Positions 16,369-27,173 of a DNA stretch of 64,000 bases are shown in pieces. A program made the translations under genes and the position numbers. Under the pieces are notes generated by a model that ran no database searches, was not told the DNA's origin, and was given only the letters and a program-made list of their open reading frames with translations. Source of the DNA: Aporrectodea caliginosa (Eukaryota; Annelida; Clitellata; Crassiclitellata; Lumbricidae); contig JACEVL010000498.1 of the NCBI GenBank assembly GCA_020284085.1, positions 883,501 to 947,500 on the forward strand. Reading direction: 5' to 3'. Every line of letters starts with the position of its first letter. Position 1 is the first letter of the stretch.

Positions 16369-19016
16369 ATGTCTTCCTCACAGTTTCTTCCTCTTTATCC
16401 GTCTCCGGATCCCCGCTCCTCGCCGCGGGTGATGATGGCCAAACCTTGGAACAACACTGGGGACATCAAGAATCAGAGGTTCAGAGGACCAGCGATTAAC
16501 TCCGATCCGCAACCAACACAGGTTCGATCTTCAGCATAATTATCTTCGTTTATTGATTCAGACTGACATGAACGCAGTATGATTACAATTCGTAGTATGA
16601 ACGGATGATCACAGGAATCGAATTTAACTGTTTGGCAGCCATGCAAGGCGCCCATCACGTCCTACTGTTCATTTTACCAACGCCATCTAGCGAATGAAAG
16701 GCTGAGTCGACCTTTGGGAGGGTAGCGGGAAGAGTTCCCGCGTCCGTGCTGCTCTTCGCGCCAGTGTTACCATTACCCTAAACACCCTCCCAGAATGCGA
16801 TTGCAGCTGTACTGGTTATACTAGGTCTACTTCAGTGTAAGAGTAGGTCACTGACCGAATAGACTGAGTGGTACATGGTATAGCCCAGTGGCTAGAGCTG
16901 CACTGGTTATACTACTAACGCAAATCATAAAACGTTCATCCCAGTAAGCTGCATCGGTTATAACGTACGCCCCATGCATCTCTGCGCGACAACACGTGCG
17001 GATCGCGGTTCGTCTTCCGATGCTGGCTCATTGCAGCCCTGATTTCAATCTTGGGTAGCACGGTCCGTACACGGAGCCTGTTTGGTTTCACATATCATAA
17101 CTTGTAATATAGCAATGGATTCAGCATTCATTTCTGCACAGAATGGTAGGCCTATATTTAGTTGTACATTATGTGAATGCACCTCGAAATTACATCACTT
17201 TTAACAACGGAACCCATTAATTAGCAATATTTTATATTATTGCGTACATTTTGTACTTTTTGGATAAACAAATATAAGATTATGTGTGTTTTGAAACTAA
17301 TCTATGTATAAAAAATACACACAATCATCCCTACACATGTTCATATAGTATAAATGTACATACATACATATATATCCATACATATTATATCGGTTTACGT
17401 GGTAAGGCTGTATTCAGCCATTTTCACACAGATTACGCGTATTATTATTTATTTTGATCACTTCCGGTTTTCATAAGACAAAGATGTAGGTATTAGAGCT
17501 GTACCGATTAAACGGTCATACGCGTAATCGGGCCGATTATTAGAACAATCGGCATAATCGGGTATCGGCAGAAATAATCGGTTAATCGGTGCCGATGTCA
17601 AAATTGTGTTATAATTTAATAATTTTACTTGAAATTTTGCATATTCCAATTCTTTTATCGATTTTCATCTATCGTGTTACGTTCCTTATGCATTAAAACA
17701 TATCGTTAACAACTTCCCAACTTCATTTAAACGTCCACCCTTATAGTTGTGACGATAGATTACTGGTTTATGTTTCGGAACCGAACATTTTGACTAAACA
17801 AATAATGAAATATTCGGTCTCATAATGGGTATTGGCAGTTTAATAATCGGCTATACGCGGTATCGGTATCGGCAATTTAATAATCGGCTATACGCGGTAT
17901 CGGCATAATCGGCAAAGATCGATATCGATACAGCTCTAGTAGGTATGCAAATGAAGCCCTGCATTCCTCTAAAGAATGGTATAATTGTTTCTCTTCTAGG
18001 AAGAATAGTCAATAAGCTATAGTCGAAAAACTAGGGGGTGGTATCCAAAATGTGCGCCAATGAATCTGCTACAGCTACCTAAATGCAAAAATTATATTCC
18101 ATATGGGAAATAAAATTATGCATAAAAACGTAGGGGTGGTAACCACCCCCTTGTAGCCCGAGGGTTAAATATCGTGGCACCCATTCAAATGGGCAGCGAT
18201 GGTGAAGGATCTCGCCCGGTCAATTCCTTTGTATAAATGAGCAGGGGAGAGGCCGTAGGTCGCTCTATAGGACGGTCCATACACGGGTACCTTAAATGGT
18301 GTGGCTCCCATTCAAATGCACTGGCGGCGCCAGGATTTCAGGTTTGGGGGGGCTAAAGCTCAAAAAACCTTCCCTTTTGTCCCCTCCTCGCTGTGATTTG
18401 CAGTGATTTCCCAATTTTGGGGGCTGAGCCGCAGTTAGGGGGATAAGCACCCCTAGCCCCCTGGCGCCGCCACTGTTCAAATGGGCAGCGATGGTGAAGG
18501 ATCTCGCCCGGTCAATACCTTAAAAAATTAGGAGGATAGGCCTAGAGGTCATACGCTCACTATGGGAACATTTACACTTGGTTGTATGATTGTTGCCAGT
18601 CGCGAGTGACCGTCGTCGACCTGTCCTCAGGTCCTCGCCTCTCCTCCTACAACCAGAACCCGGATCGTTTCAACCGGACGCTGCTCGAGACGCGCATGAA
18701 GGTCGTCAAAGCGATGGTCTACTCCTCGTACAAGGCCCTCGAGCGGGAGTTCGAGCTGGAGCAGCAGCGGGACGCCGAGCTGACCCAGAAGGAACAGGAG
18801 GCGATCCTTCGCAACAAGCAGAACATCCGGAGACAGCTCGTCCGTGGACAGGACCTCGATGAGGTCCAGACGTCCGTCGTCGGCTACGACTTCGCGTCCT
18901 CGCTGAACGCCGAGGCCGATCTCCAGATGGCGAAGAGCATGCTGGTCCTCGTTACGTCCGTCAAGGGAAACAGAGAACGCTACGAGGCCAGTCTCAAGGA
19001 GAGGCTGAAGTCCTGA
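16369..19016 (+). CDS. Unrecognised 189-aa coiled-coil protein, two exons
   Basis: Function unknown. Exon 1 is 16369-16521 (51 codons, donor ACACAG|GTTCGA) and exon 2 is 18600-19016 (acceptor TTGCCAG, ends TGA). Both borders are phase 0, so the frame joins cleanly. The N-terminus is Ser/Pro-rich (MSSSQFLPLYPSPDPRSSPR), followed by a short conserved-looking part (NQNPDRFNRTLLETRMKVV). The middle is highly charged and helical, rich in Glu, Gln, Arg and Lys (LEREFELEQQRDAELTQKEQ), as in a coiled coil. No signal peptide or membrane segment is seen. Exon 2 is GC-rich with strong C/G third positions, unlike the surrounding AT-rich DNA, which supports coding. The open frame continues upstream of the ATG (EDSDSPEE), so the start could be elsewhere; see the 15237 exon. 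The intron carries two MITEs, a SINE and another dispersed repeat. Confidence 0.62.
16530..16795 (-). mobile_element. SINE family F copy
   Basis: Shares several blocks with 33100-33355: GAATTTAACTGT, CATTTTAC, AAGGCTGAGT and a tRNA-like head at the higher-coordinate end. It lies just inside the intron of the 189-aa gene. Confidence 0.5.
17494..17938. mobile_element. hAT MITE with perfect 8-bp target duplication
   Basis: The ends are TAGAGCTGTACCGATT and ATCGATACAGCTCTA. Both sides are flanked by GTAGGTAT (17486-17493 and 17939-17946), an exact 8-bp duplication typical of hAT insertion. The inside repeats AATCGGCTATACGCGGTATC at least twice. It has no open frame. Confidence 0.88.
18175..18540 (+). 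repeat. Dispersed repeat family E, interrupted
   Basis: Carries CCATTCAAATGGGCAGCGAT and GGTGAAGGATCTCGCCCGGT, once at 18180 and again after an inserted MITE at 18476. Other copies are at 38140-38330, 61850-62030 (-) and 63200-63430 (-). Confidence 0.7.
18319..18475. mobile_element. hAT MITE nested in family E repeat
   Basis: 157 bp with ends CACTGGCGGCGCCAGG and, reversed, CAGTGGCGGCGCCAGG (one mismatch). The exact 8-bp duplication TTCAAATG lies at 18311-18318 and 18476-18483. Removing the element restores the family E repeat. Confidence 0.9.
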
Positions 19017-20879
19017 GAGTGTGGGGAAGGGGGGTATAGAGGATAAAATCTGTACACAACTTTGGGGGGAGATTTTTCAAGGGTCTGATTTTTGCATTTT
19101 TTGAGGGGGAAAGATAGGCCCCAGTCAAAACTTTGGGGAACAGTCTCCCTCTGTGCCCCCGTGATTTACGCCACTCGGGAGACACGATGACAATGCACGC
19201 TACCTGTTGTTAACATAACATACTGTACACAAGCGATAATTTGCAAAGCACAGCTTCAAGAAAACTCACCATCCGCAGTGTTCCCTACCAAGCAGGGAGT
19301 TCCCACGATAAAACAAAACAGACTTCAAGCACTTGTGGAACAAGGAAAGTGACAGACTGATTAACTCACTTTTGATTTTAAAAGGAAGACTATTCCAGGA
19401 TACAGAATCAACAATTGATAGGGTAAACTGCGATAATAAATTCCTTAAGAGTTGCGGATTTGTCTCTCACACGATCTAACTATCAAGTACACCACTTTTC
19501 ATTCAATAGCAAACCTTTTTTAAAGTGCGTGCCAAAATGTCATTTTAAACATTTAAAAAATACTGTCTCGTGCCCCTCAAAATTTTGCAGTTTATAATTG
19601 CTTTTCTCAAGTAGGTTTTAATTAACAAAGCATAACAAATTTAATTTAAATAAATTATTTCAAAAATGGGTATTAAATAAAGTCTTTCATTAAAGAAAAT
19701 GTGGAATCCTCGAGTCGTTTGTATTTCTAAGTTTGAAATTTTGGGAGATGCTACAAATTCCGAGTCCTCTAAAGTTTGAATGTGTGCCACTTAGGGCAGG
19801 CATGCCATAGGTGCGCCACCTCTGGCTCGGTTGATCTACAGATGTATCCTGGAGTTGCTACATTGGTCAAGTAGTTGCAAAGTGCCAGAGAAATCCAATA
19901 TTTGTTCGGTTCCCACTTGGATGGGCTCCATCCAGGGTTATTGCAAAGAATACTCCAGACAATTTTGACCCTTTTATCTTATACGGCGTCTTACCCAATG
20001 ATAAAACAGTCAGGGGCAGAGACTTAGAGGAGAAAGTCCCCTGAAATCTGAGGTGGGGGATGGAGCTGCTTATATCCCCCAACATTTCAGAAATATTTCA
20101 TAAATATCAATATAAATTTCTACAGTGCTTGCCACTGTTTATGCTTTTATGATGTGAAAACTAAACCACAAAGTAGTATTAACTATCCAAAAGTTTAGTT
20201 CTACACAAAACAAATGTTTCAAAATATTTGTCCATATTAAAGTAAATCGTGTTTATTCTATCTAAAAATTCCCACAAGAAATAACTGTTAATCGTCTCGC
20301 TATTTGAAACATTTGTCATCAAAACTCTGCAATCAGCAAAACCTGAAGAACTACACAATCAGCTGTCTTTAACGAAACCAGTAAAACTCAATTTACTGAT
20401 GCATAAACTCGTCAAACGTTCCTCTGTTAAACTGCAGTCTGGAAAATACTAAACGAACGCAACAAATTCGATTCGTTAAAAGGAAGTTATCACTGATGTA
20501 CAAACGCATCTGCCAATGTAGCTGTTAATATAGCAACGTCGTTAACAGTTGAGTACAGCCAACATCAGTTCTTGTCCACAATAAAGCTCAATAGAAATCC
20601 TTCTCTTCAATAATCACTCTGAAACATACAAATAACAAGTTTCTAAACAAAAGATATTTAAATCTGTAAAACGATTTACGAGTCTCTAAAAACAGGCTTT
20701 GATCACTGCATTACTCAAGACAATCTTTCAGAGTTCCTTCTTAAAACATCATGTAGGCCTACAGTATGGACTCATTTGCGCTCCCAGTCCAAGCTCCATT
20801 CTGTTTAACACGAAGTCATTACTAAACAGACTGTATTGGTCAACGCGTCACGCAAGAACTTCAGTGTCACATTAAATAT
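19017..20879. other. Intergenic AT-rich DNA
   Basis: Holds the probable 3' UTR of the 189-aa gene (an AATAAA is at 19435-19440). No gene, clear repeat or RNA is seen beyond this. Confidence 0.45.
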
Positions 20880-21860
20880 TATCATCATATTCGTTTATTT
20901 AACACAAAACTGTCGACAAAACGCAACAGAATACATGAGTTATTGAGAGTGGCAGTTTTTCATCTAATAGACGTTTTTGAAAAGCATGCGTGGAACGAAG
21001 ATCTTATTGTTCTTTGTTGTGAGTTCGAAGGGGTGAGGCCTGGGGCGTAGGTTATAGTTGCTAACAGACCGAGTGGAAAAGAGCCTGCGGAGGACATGGT
21101 TGTTATCTTGGATGATAGCAGAGAAGAGGGCTGCGTCAGCGGCTTCAGCCAGTTGGGTCGCGGTCGGGGCATCCTGAGGTAGAAAGCCTGCCCTCTTGAC
21201 CCGTCTCATGAGCCCCTCGACGCGATCAACTTCACTCGAGCTCATCAGGCCCCACCAGGCCGGGGACGCATACAGTAAACGCGCCAGAGTTGTGGCACGA
21301 GTGGTTAGATGTAAGGCCGGACCTTGTAGTCCGTGCTCGCGCAGCACTCGAAGAGCATAAAGAGATGATGCACATGATCTGACGGTCAGGTCAACATGCT
21401 CCGAGACCGTGAGGCGTTCCCCGATGGTGACACCCAGCATTTTGATGGATGTGGAGCGAGCTGCTCCTGTTACAGATGGCCGCAGGGCCAGGGATGGTCG
21501 TAATCGCCCCACCACTGCCATCTCTCGTGTCTTCGATTTGTTAATGTGCAGGTTTTTGCTTTTGGCCCACTCCTGCAGGTGTTGTAATTCCGGTTGTGCT
21601 GAGTCGATGTTATTAGAACCGATTAGCAGGTAGGTGTCATCAGCATATTTCTGCAGTTTGTTGACGTCATTAACCGGACGCAAGTCTGAGGTTCCCGTGA
21701 TGTACATCCCCGGGCCTCCAACAGAGCCCTGGACAACGCTCGCGTATTGGCTCTTTCAGCATTACCCCTTTTGTGTACAGTTTGGTCTACATGTTGTATC
21801 CTAATACATCTCCCTCAAAATGACTTCATGTTGATGAGCCCACTATGTTTTTCCAAACTG
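20880..21860 (-). pseudogene. 5'-truncated non-LTR retrotransposon reverse transcriptase
   Basis: The minus-strand frame ending at 20964 codes about 290 residues from roughly 21840. It reads QGSVGGPGMYI (RT domain 4), then YADDTYLLI, the catalytic YADD of domain 5, about 30 residues later. The thumb follows: a KTREMAVVGR-like stretch, HVDLTVRSCASSLYALR and LLYASPAWWGL. This layout fits CR1/L2/Jockey-like ORF2. The endonuclease and RT domains 1-3 are missing, as expected of a 5'-truncated insertion. The 3' flank near 20880-20900 reads AAATAAACGAATATGATG in the sense direction, like a short element tail. The frame is intact, so the copy may be young. Confidence 0.82.
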
Positions 21861-22054
21861 TTGAGTTTGGAGTTCTGTCTGCCGTTAACTGTCTGTTAAC
21901 AGTTGAACACTTACAAGGTAACATATTGTAAAGAAAGCAGTAACATCAGATGAACAATTGTAGTTGCGAATACAAGCTTAGCACAATAATCAAACTGATT
22001 AATGATGAAGTATCGGGTTAAATTATGAAGACCTGTACACCGTACCATGTAGCA

Positions 22055-22310
22055 CAGTAGCCGATCAGATAGAGCACTCAGCCTGTAACAATGAGTACGG
22101 ATTCGAGCTTCCACTCAGGCGGTCACAAGGACCTTGAGCAAGTCCTTCACGCACAATTGCTCAACGCCATCGATGCTCTGTGGCATGGCCGTGTCACCGT
22201 GTGTGCACTTCTGAACTCTGGAAGGAGCAAAATATAAATATACAGCTGCATTGTATTGCATTGTAAAGTATACCTGCGCTCGGTGATACCGGACTCGTAG
22301 CAATCGTCAG
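22055..22310 (+). mobile_element. tRNA-derived SINE, family A
   Basis: Head with TAGCCGATCAGATAGAGCAC and GTACGGATTCGAGCTTCC (B-box-like), then the core GGACCTTGAGCAAGTCCTTC. It ends against the stop codon of the SR-protein gene, so it would lie in that gene's 3' UTR on the opposite strand. Confidence 0.65.
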
Positions 22311-25300
22311 TTAGTCCGAGTCAGAGGGTGAGCGACGGTGTCTACGGCCCCTGTTTAAAAAACAACATACTGCTTTGTTCAAGTTAATCTGTAGAAAAAA
22401 AGAAGAGCAGTCCCTTAAGCCTCATTTCCCCAACATCAGCTTTTCCGCTGCGGGTCCATCTCTCTGGAACAATGTGCCACCAGACAATCAGTAGCATATT
22501 TAACAGTTCAAAAAACTTTTCTGCTTGACTTAAGACACATTTGTTTAGTGCTTCCATGGTAACCACGCTGAAGCACCTTTGTAAGTTACTTAAAGGGTGC
22601 TCTACAAGTGCTCTGATACATACATACATATAAAGGGGCGATGAGTCCTTTCCCTTGCCATCTGATCTGATCTTAGCACTGTCAGCGAGCGCTTATAACA
22701 ATCAGTCGGTTCATTTCATATCCAAGTATGGCTTCGGTCATCACCAGAACAAAGTTCACAGTAAACTCACGTCCAGTCACAGGACCTCTGGAATCAAGAT
22801 CCAGCACAAACGTTCTTTTTCATTACCATGGCAACTGAAGGGACGCTATATAAATTTTCGTAATAAAATAAAAAATTCTCTGCAGGTGGTCTTAGTCTTA
22901 CCTGTCGTCGCTTCGAATTTTTCGTTGACCAAAGGAACGTGAACGAGACCTCGAGTTCGATCTGTTAGTGGAAAAAACAGGCATTAAATTGCAATAGTTT
23001 TACCACAAAATCTTCATAAAGCAAACAAAAACTCAGAATTTTTACATCACAAACCATTCACATGTCTTGATTTAATTGGATAGGCTACACTGGAACCTGC
23101 ATTCATGTAAATACCTGATCATGTCTGTTATCAACGTACCTTGTTACAGGTATGAAATTAACAACCTGTCCTTTTACAGACTAGATTTGGGACAGCAGTC
23201 AAGTACCAATTCAAATTTCAACTGATGCATAACACATTTATCTGTGATAGCCTCATTGCAGAAATTTTAAAGCATTATTGTGAAAGCCAAGTATTACGCC
23301 ATAAACACATTGAAATGAATAGCTAACTGGGGGTATATACATGGTGATCAGCGACATAAAAACTTCATAACTCTTACATCAGTTAGTGCAAATTCACCAG
23401 TAACATAGTTTTATTTCATTTTATGCAAAACATTTGTCTCTTCTTGAAGCACCATCTCACACGAAATCTTGTCAAAACAAGGAGTTTCCTATACATTTTC
23501 TACGCCTATACCCCATTCATCTAGCCCAGAGAGCTGCCATACATTGGTGGCTTTGACGCTAGCTACAAATCACAACCAATGATGCATGCCGGCTTGACTC
23601 ACCCCAACGATCGTTATCTGAAATCTCGTTATCTGAAATATCTGATATCTTGGTGTTATCTCGTTAAGTGAAAATTCTGGCGATATCTCGTTAAAGGTCA
23701 AAGGTCTTGTGTAATCTGGTTATTTGAGAGTTCTGGCGTAAGCTCGTTAACAGAAAGGTCTTGTGTTATCTGGTGGCTATATGACAATTCTGCCGATATC
23801 TCGTAAACCCAAATGGAAAATCCACGGTCAAGCAAGACAAACGCGTTCGTCGTCATACTATGATACGAACTTAGGCGGTCTCAATTGCAAATCTCTGATC
23901 TGAAAACCTGTCCCTGTAAGAACCACGGTCACAAAAGTCAAACGCCATGCCCATCAGTTTTACGAAAGAATGCAACCTTTGGATTGAAAGCTGTCACTGA
24001 AGCTGTAAAGATTTACAGCTGCCAAGTGCAATGGGAAAAACACTGCGTACCAATGTGCTAATATAGTAACAGTTTTACTCTTTTACAGATTTAACTCATA
24101 CAACGAGGTGTTTGTTACATGTGGTTGTGGTGATTGGAGCACTATTTCTAACATGCTACACACATTAGACAAGCAAGACAGTTGTATACAAATAAACCAT
24201 CTTTCTAATCAATCCTGAGGATGAAACTACAACCAAAACAAAGCCTTACAGAGTCATTTCCTCAAAAACAATTAACAGAAAGATAATTTCAGAAGATCAG
24301 ATGAACCTCATACCAAACCACCAACAGTCCAATGTCGCGTCCAAGTACAAGGTAGCCAACTGGTTAGTGTGCTCATGCAGTAATGCGGCGAGTACGGGTT
24401 CAATCCTCCTCCTCCTCTGAGACAATAACTGTGTAGGGACCTTGAGCGAGTCCTTCAATCACAGTTGCTCATCAGCATTGACTGATGCATAATAATTATA
24501 AGTACCTTTCCCAAATGCAACAGCAACATACACAATGGTTCAGGCAAACCTTGCAAATTCTCTCCAAAGCTCGACTGCATAGCCTAACAGCAATTTACAA
24601 ATAAAGCCACATTAGTCTTTAAAATTTCGAAAAAGTCTTCAATTATTACAGACCTCTCGCGGCTGTAGCTGCGTCTTCTGACAGGTGACCTTGACCGTGA
24701 CCTTGAGTTTGACCTAATTTCAAAACAATTCAGACCAGGCATGAAAATGCTTAAAAAAATCAGGCATTCAGTTCAACAGTTCTTAATTCAAAAATTCCTA
24801 TCATGTACAGAATTAGAACCAGGTTGCTTACTAAGCTGTTCAAGTTCAAAAGCTCCATGATCATCACTGCTATGTATCTTTGAAAGTATGTACATAATAT
24901 TTGTATGCATGTATTGTATGACTGTATGCATTTATACAAGAATGGATGTATGTATATAATATTATGTATGTGTTTTACGCATGTATGCACGTATCAGTGT
25001 ACATGTATATTACTATGTATTTGTATGTAGTTCAGCGGTTTTCAAACTTTATTTTTATTGTACCCCAGGTAAAAAAATTGAATTTTGGCGTACCCCAACA
25101 CGGTCAGATCAAAAACAACATGCAAGCGTGAAGTCCCCTTGCAATTAAAAACTCCATTTTATCATTGGTGCAGACTGGGTAATTGCAAATAGATAAATTT
25201 AAGAATTGGTTATCTATTCTGTGGTATTAGTCATAGGTGGAAAAAATTTTAAAGTAATATAATTTTAACTTAAAAATGTAGTCATATCAACAAAAAGGAA

Positions 25301-26948
25301 AAATAAAATTACTATTAGGAAGTGTTAATGTGAGCAGTGGGCTTGTTTTGATAATTAAGTGGTACTTCAGTTTCTTATGGGTATGCAGATGCCTCCTGTA
25401 TTCCAGACAATTCTACTATTCTTGTGAAATGTATCGTTCTTGAACTGAGATCAATATAGACTGATATGACGATGATGAAGTGTATGCACATAATTATGAA
25501 AACAATTTATAAGTACCCTCACAAAAGAATCATATCCGAATTCGAGTCTTAATGATGCATCTCTTAGTGCACCTAACTTCATTTACGTTTACCGGACTCT
25601 TTACATAACAACTTTTCTTTCATGGTTTCACTTTCATTTCTGGTTTTGACCTTTAATTAATTTCTAGTTCTTCAAAGTCATATTAATATCGCATACTGGG
25701 AATACTCGGACAAACCGGAAGGCAGACATATACAGACAGACAGAAGGAAGGATGGACAGCGAGAGAAGGCAGGATGGACGAAATTGTCTTGCTGCTTGCC
25801 TTCGTGATCGTCCTCCTCCTGAGTATTTGTCACAGTCGTAGGCATAGTGACCGCGCTGGTTGCACTTGTAGCAGCGATCGCTCGGGTCATAAGCCTTTCT
25901 GATCACGGGTCGTGACCTCGTAGGCCGGGCATTCGAGTGCTTCACTCGGGCACGTGCTCCACAGATGATGCTAAAATAAAAAGCCAATCTTATTTCAATC
26001 CCGTAATATGTGTACACGAGAGAGACCAGTAACTAGCGCTGATCTTAACAAGCGTGACGTTAAGTCACTCTGCGACAACGCTGGCACTTGTTTCTTTGTG
26101 GCTGTCCTCCTGACAGACCTGGGTCATGTCCTGCATCAACTATCACCTCCAACCAAGCCTACCCACTACTCCCTCCATCCCTGTCCTCATGGTCACATAA
26201 TTCCCCTAGCTGACAACCTGAAGCACAAAAACATATATTACTATCAATGATCATCTAATATACTAAATACATGCCGGATCATAAGAAGTGTCCACTTATG
26301 ACTTTGGATTAATGAGCTCACACCGTGCAGATTTTGCGTATAGATTTATATCTAAGCAGTAAGAGATTTTCTGGTCATAGTTTACATGGATAATTTCTGA
26401 TAAGAATCTGAGACAGTACATCAAAGCAGTCTGAGATTTCTGAGGATCGCATCAGTGAGTATATACAGCGAAAACACGCTAGTTATGAGTTCTCAGTGGT
26501 GCTTTAGTGGTATATGGCTCAATGTGGGAACATTTCATAAAGAAATAAGAAAATTTGTGAAACAATTGTTTTCCCTTCTGCTTTCCATACCAAATATTCA
26601 AATCTGAATGTGAATATCAAAATTTCAATTCGACCAGCTCAACACATGCAGAAACGGCGTTATACAAATGCACAAATACATTGCATTACGATGTAGGGAA
26701 GAAAAATTATTCTTTCCAACAACAAAATTAGCTGACCTGCCATCTAAATTTTTGACAGCATCTTCCGCATCTCGTTCGTCCTCAAACATGACAAAAGCGA
26801 AGCCTGGAGGGTTGCGTGCCACCCATACGCTTCGGACGCTACCAAACTCTCTGAAGACTCGTTCCAACTCTTTCTCGGAAACATCTCTTGGCAGGTCACC
26901 AACGTAGACTTTACACTCCTCATTCGAGTCATCCCGGTAGCGAGACAT
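22311..26948 (-). CDS. SR splicing factor, SRSF7-like, five coding exons
   Basis: RNA-binding splicing regulator of 180 aa, nuclear by family. Coding exons: 26948-26737, 25970-25800, 24713-24654, 22961-22902, 22350-22311. Every internal border is phase 2. An RRM fills residues 10-85, with RNP2 KVYVGDLP and RNP1-region [20 protein letters not shown], ending [15 protein letters not shown]. The CCHC zinc knuckle [14 protein letters not shown] follows; it marks SRSF7 rather than SRSF3. The tail is a short RS domain with [10 protein letters not shown] and a matching [10 protein letters not shown] on the next exon, ending RRSPSDSD and TAA. Exons 3 and 4 are both 60 nt, each with the same SNSRSRSRS start, so they may be an old exon duplication. 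A 5' UTR intron ends with TTGTCTTCAG five bases before the ATG. The donor of exon 2 is AAG|GCAAGC, a GC-AG intron. Human SRSF7 is longer (238 aa), mostly in the RS tail. Confidence 0.93.
22390..22580 (+). pseudogene. Decayed CR1/L2-type retrotransposon 3' end
   Basis: In the plus direction the frame reads [17 protein letters not shown] then a stop and FKKLF. This matches the 'GPSLWN...L' C-terminal signature common in CR1/L2-like ORF2. It lies in an intron of the SR gene and is broken by stops. Confidence 0.5.
22838..22872 (+). mobile_element. SINE 3' tail
   Basis: GGGACGCTATATAAATTTTC followed by an A-rich end, the shared SINE tail, 30 bp from an SR-gene exon. Confidence 0.5.
24355..24495 (+). 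mobile_element. tRNA-derived SINE, family A
   Basis: Head AGCCAACTGGTTAGTGTGCT and GGGTTCAATCC B-box, core GGGACCTTGAGCGAGTCCTT. It is intronic to the SR gene, between coding exons 3 and 4. Confidence 0.65.
25033..25110. mobile_element. One end of a hAT-like element
   Basis: CAGCGGTTTTCAAACTTTAT followed by TACCCCAGG and GCGTACCCCAA resembles the end of 'CAGNGGTTCTCAAAC' hAT elements. The other end was not found. Confidence 0.35.
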
Positions 26949-26984
26949 TTTTGCTGAAGACAAAAAGGAAACGAAAATTATTTT

Positions 26985-27164
26985 GCAAGCATTTAGTATC
27001 GGGGTGCGTAAGTTTACGGGCGTCGGACGGCACCTTTTGGCATGCTGCGCGGAAGGTACGATGTTTTCTAAAGACGACACTAACCCTTACCCTGACCCTA
27101 ACCGACCCTCACGACTCCTAAAATGACGGGAAAAATACACGCATCCCGATACTAAATGCTTGCC
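26985..27164. mobile_element. MITE with 9-bp target duplication
   Basis: Ends GCAAGCATTTAGTATCGGGG and, reversed, GCAAGCATTTAGTATCGGGA. The exact 9-bp repeat AATTATTTT flanks it (26976-26984 and 27165-27173). A 9-bp duplication suggests a Mutator-like element. The inside has CCCTAACC/CCCTGACC runs. It lies just upstream of the acceptor of the SR gene's start-codon exon, so in the 5' UTR intron. Confidence 0.8.
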
Positions 27165-27173
27165 AATTATTTT

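Noticed and set aside
22384..22629. Minus-strand 81-aa frame in the SR gene as an extra exon
   Set aside because: It is antisense to a LINE relic and overlaps a SINE-like tail; the exon at 22350-22311 gives the fitting RS end and stop instead.
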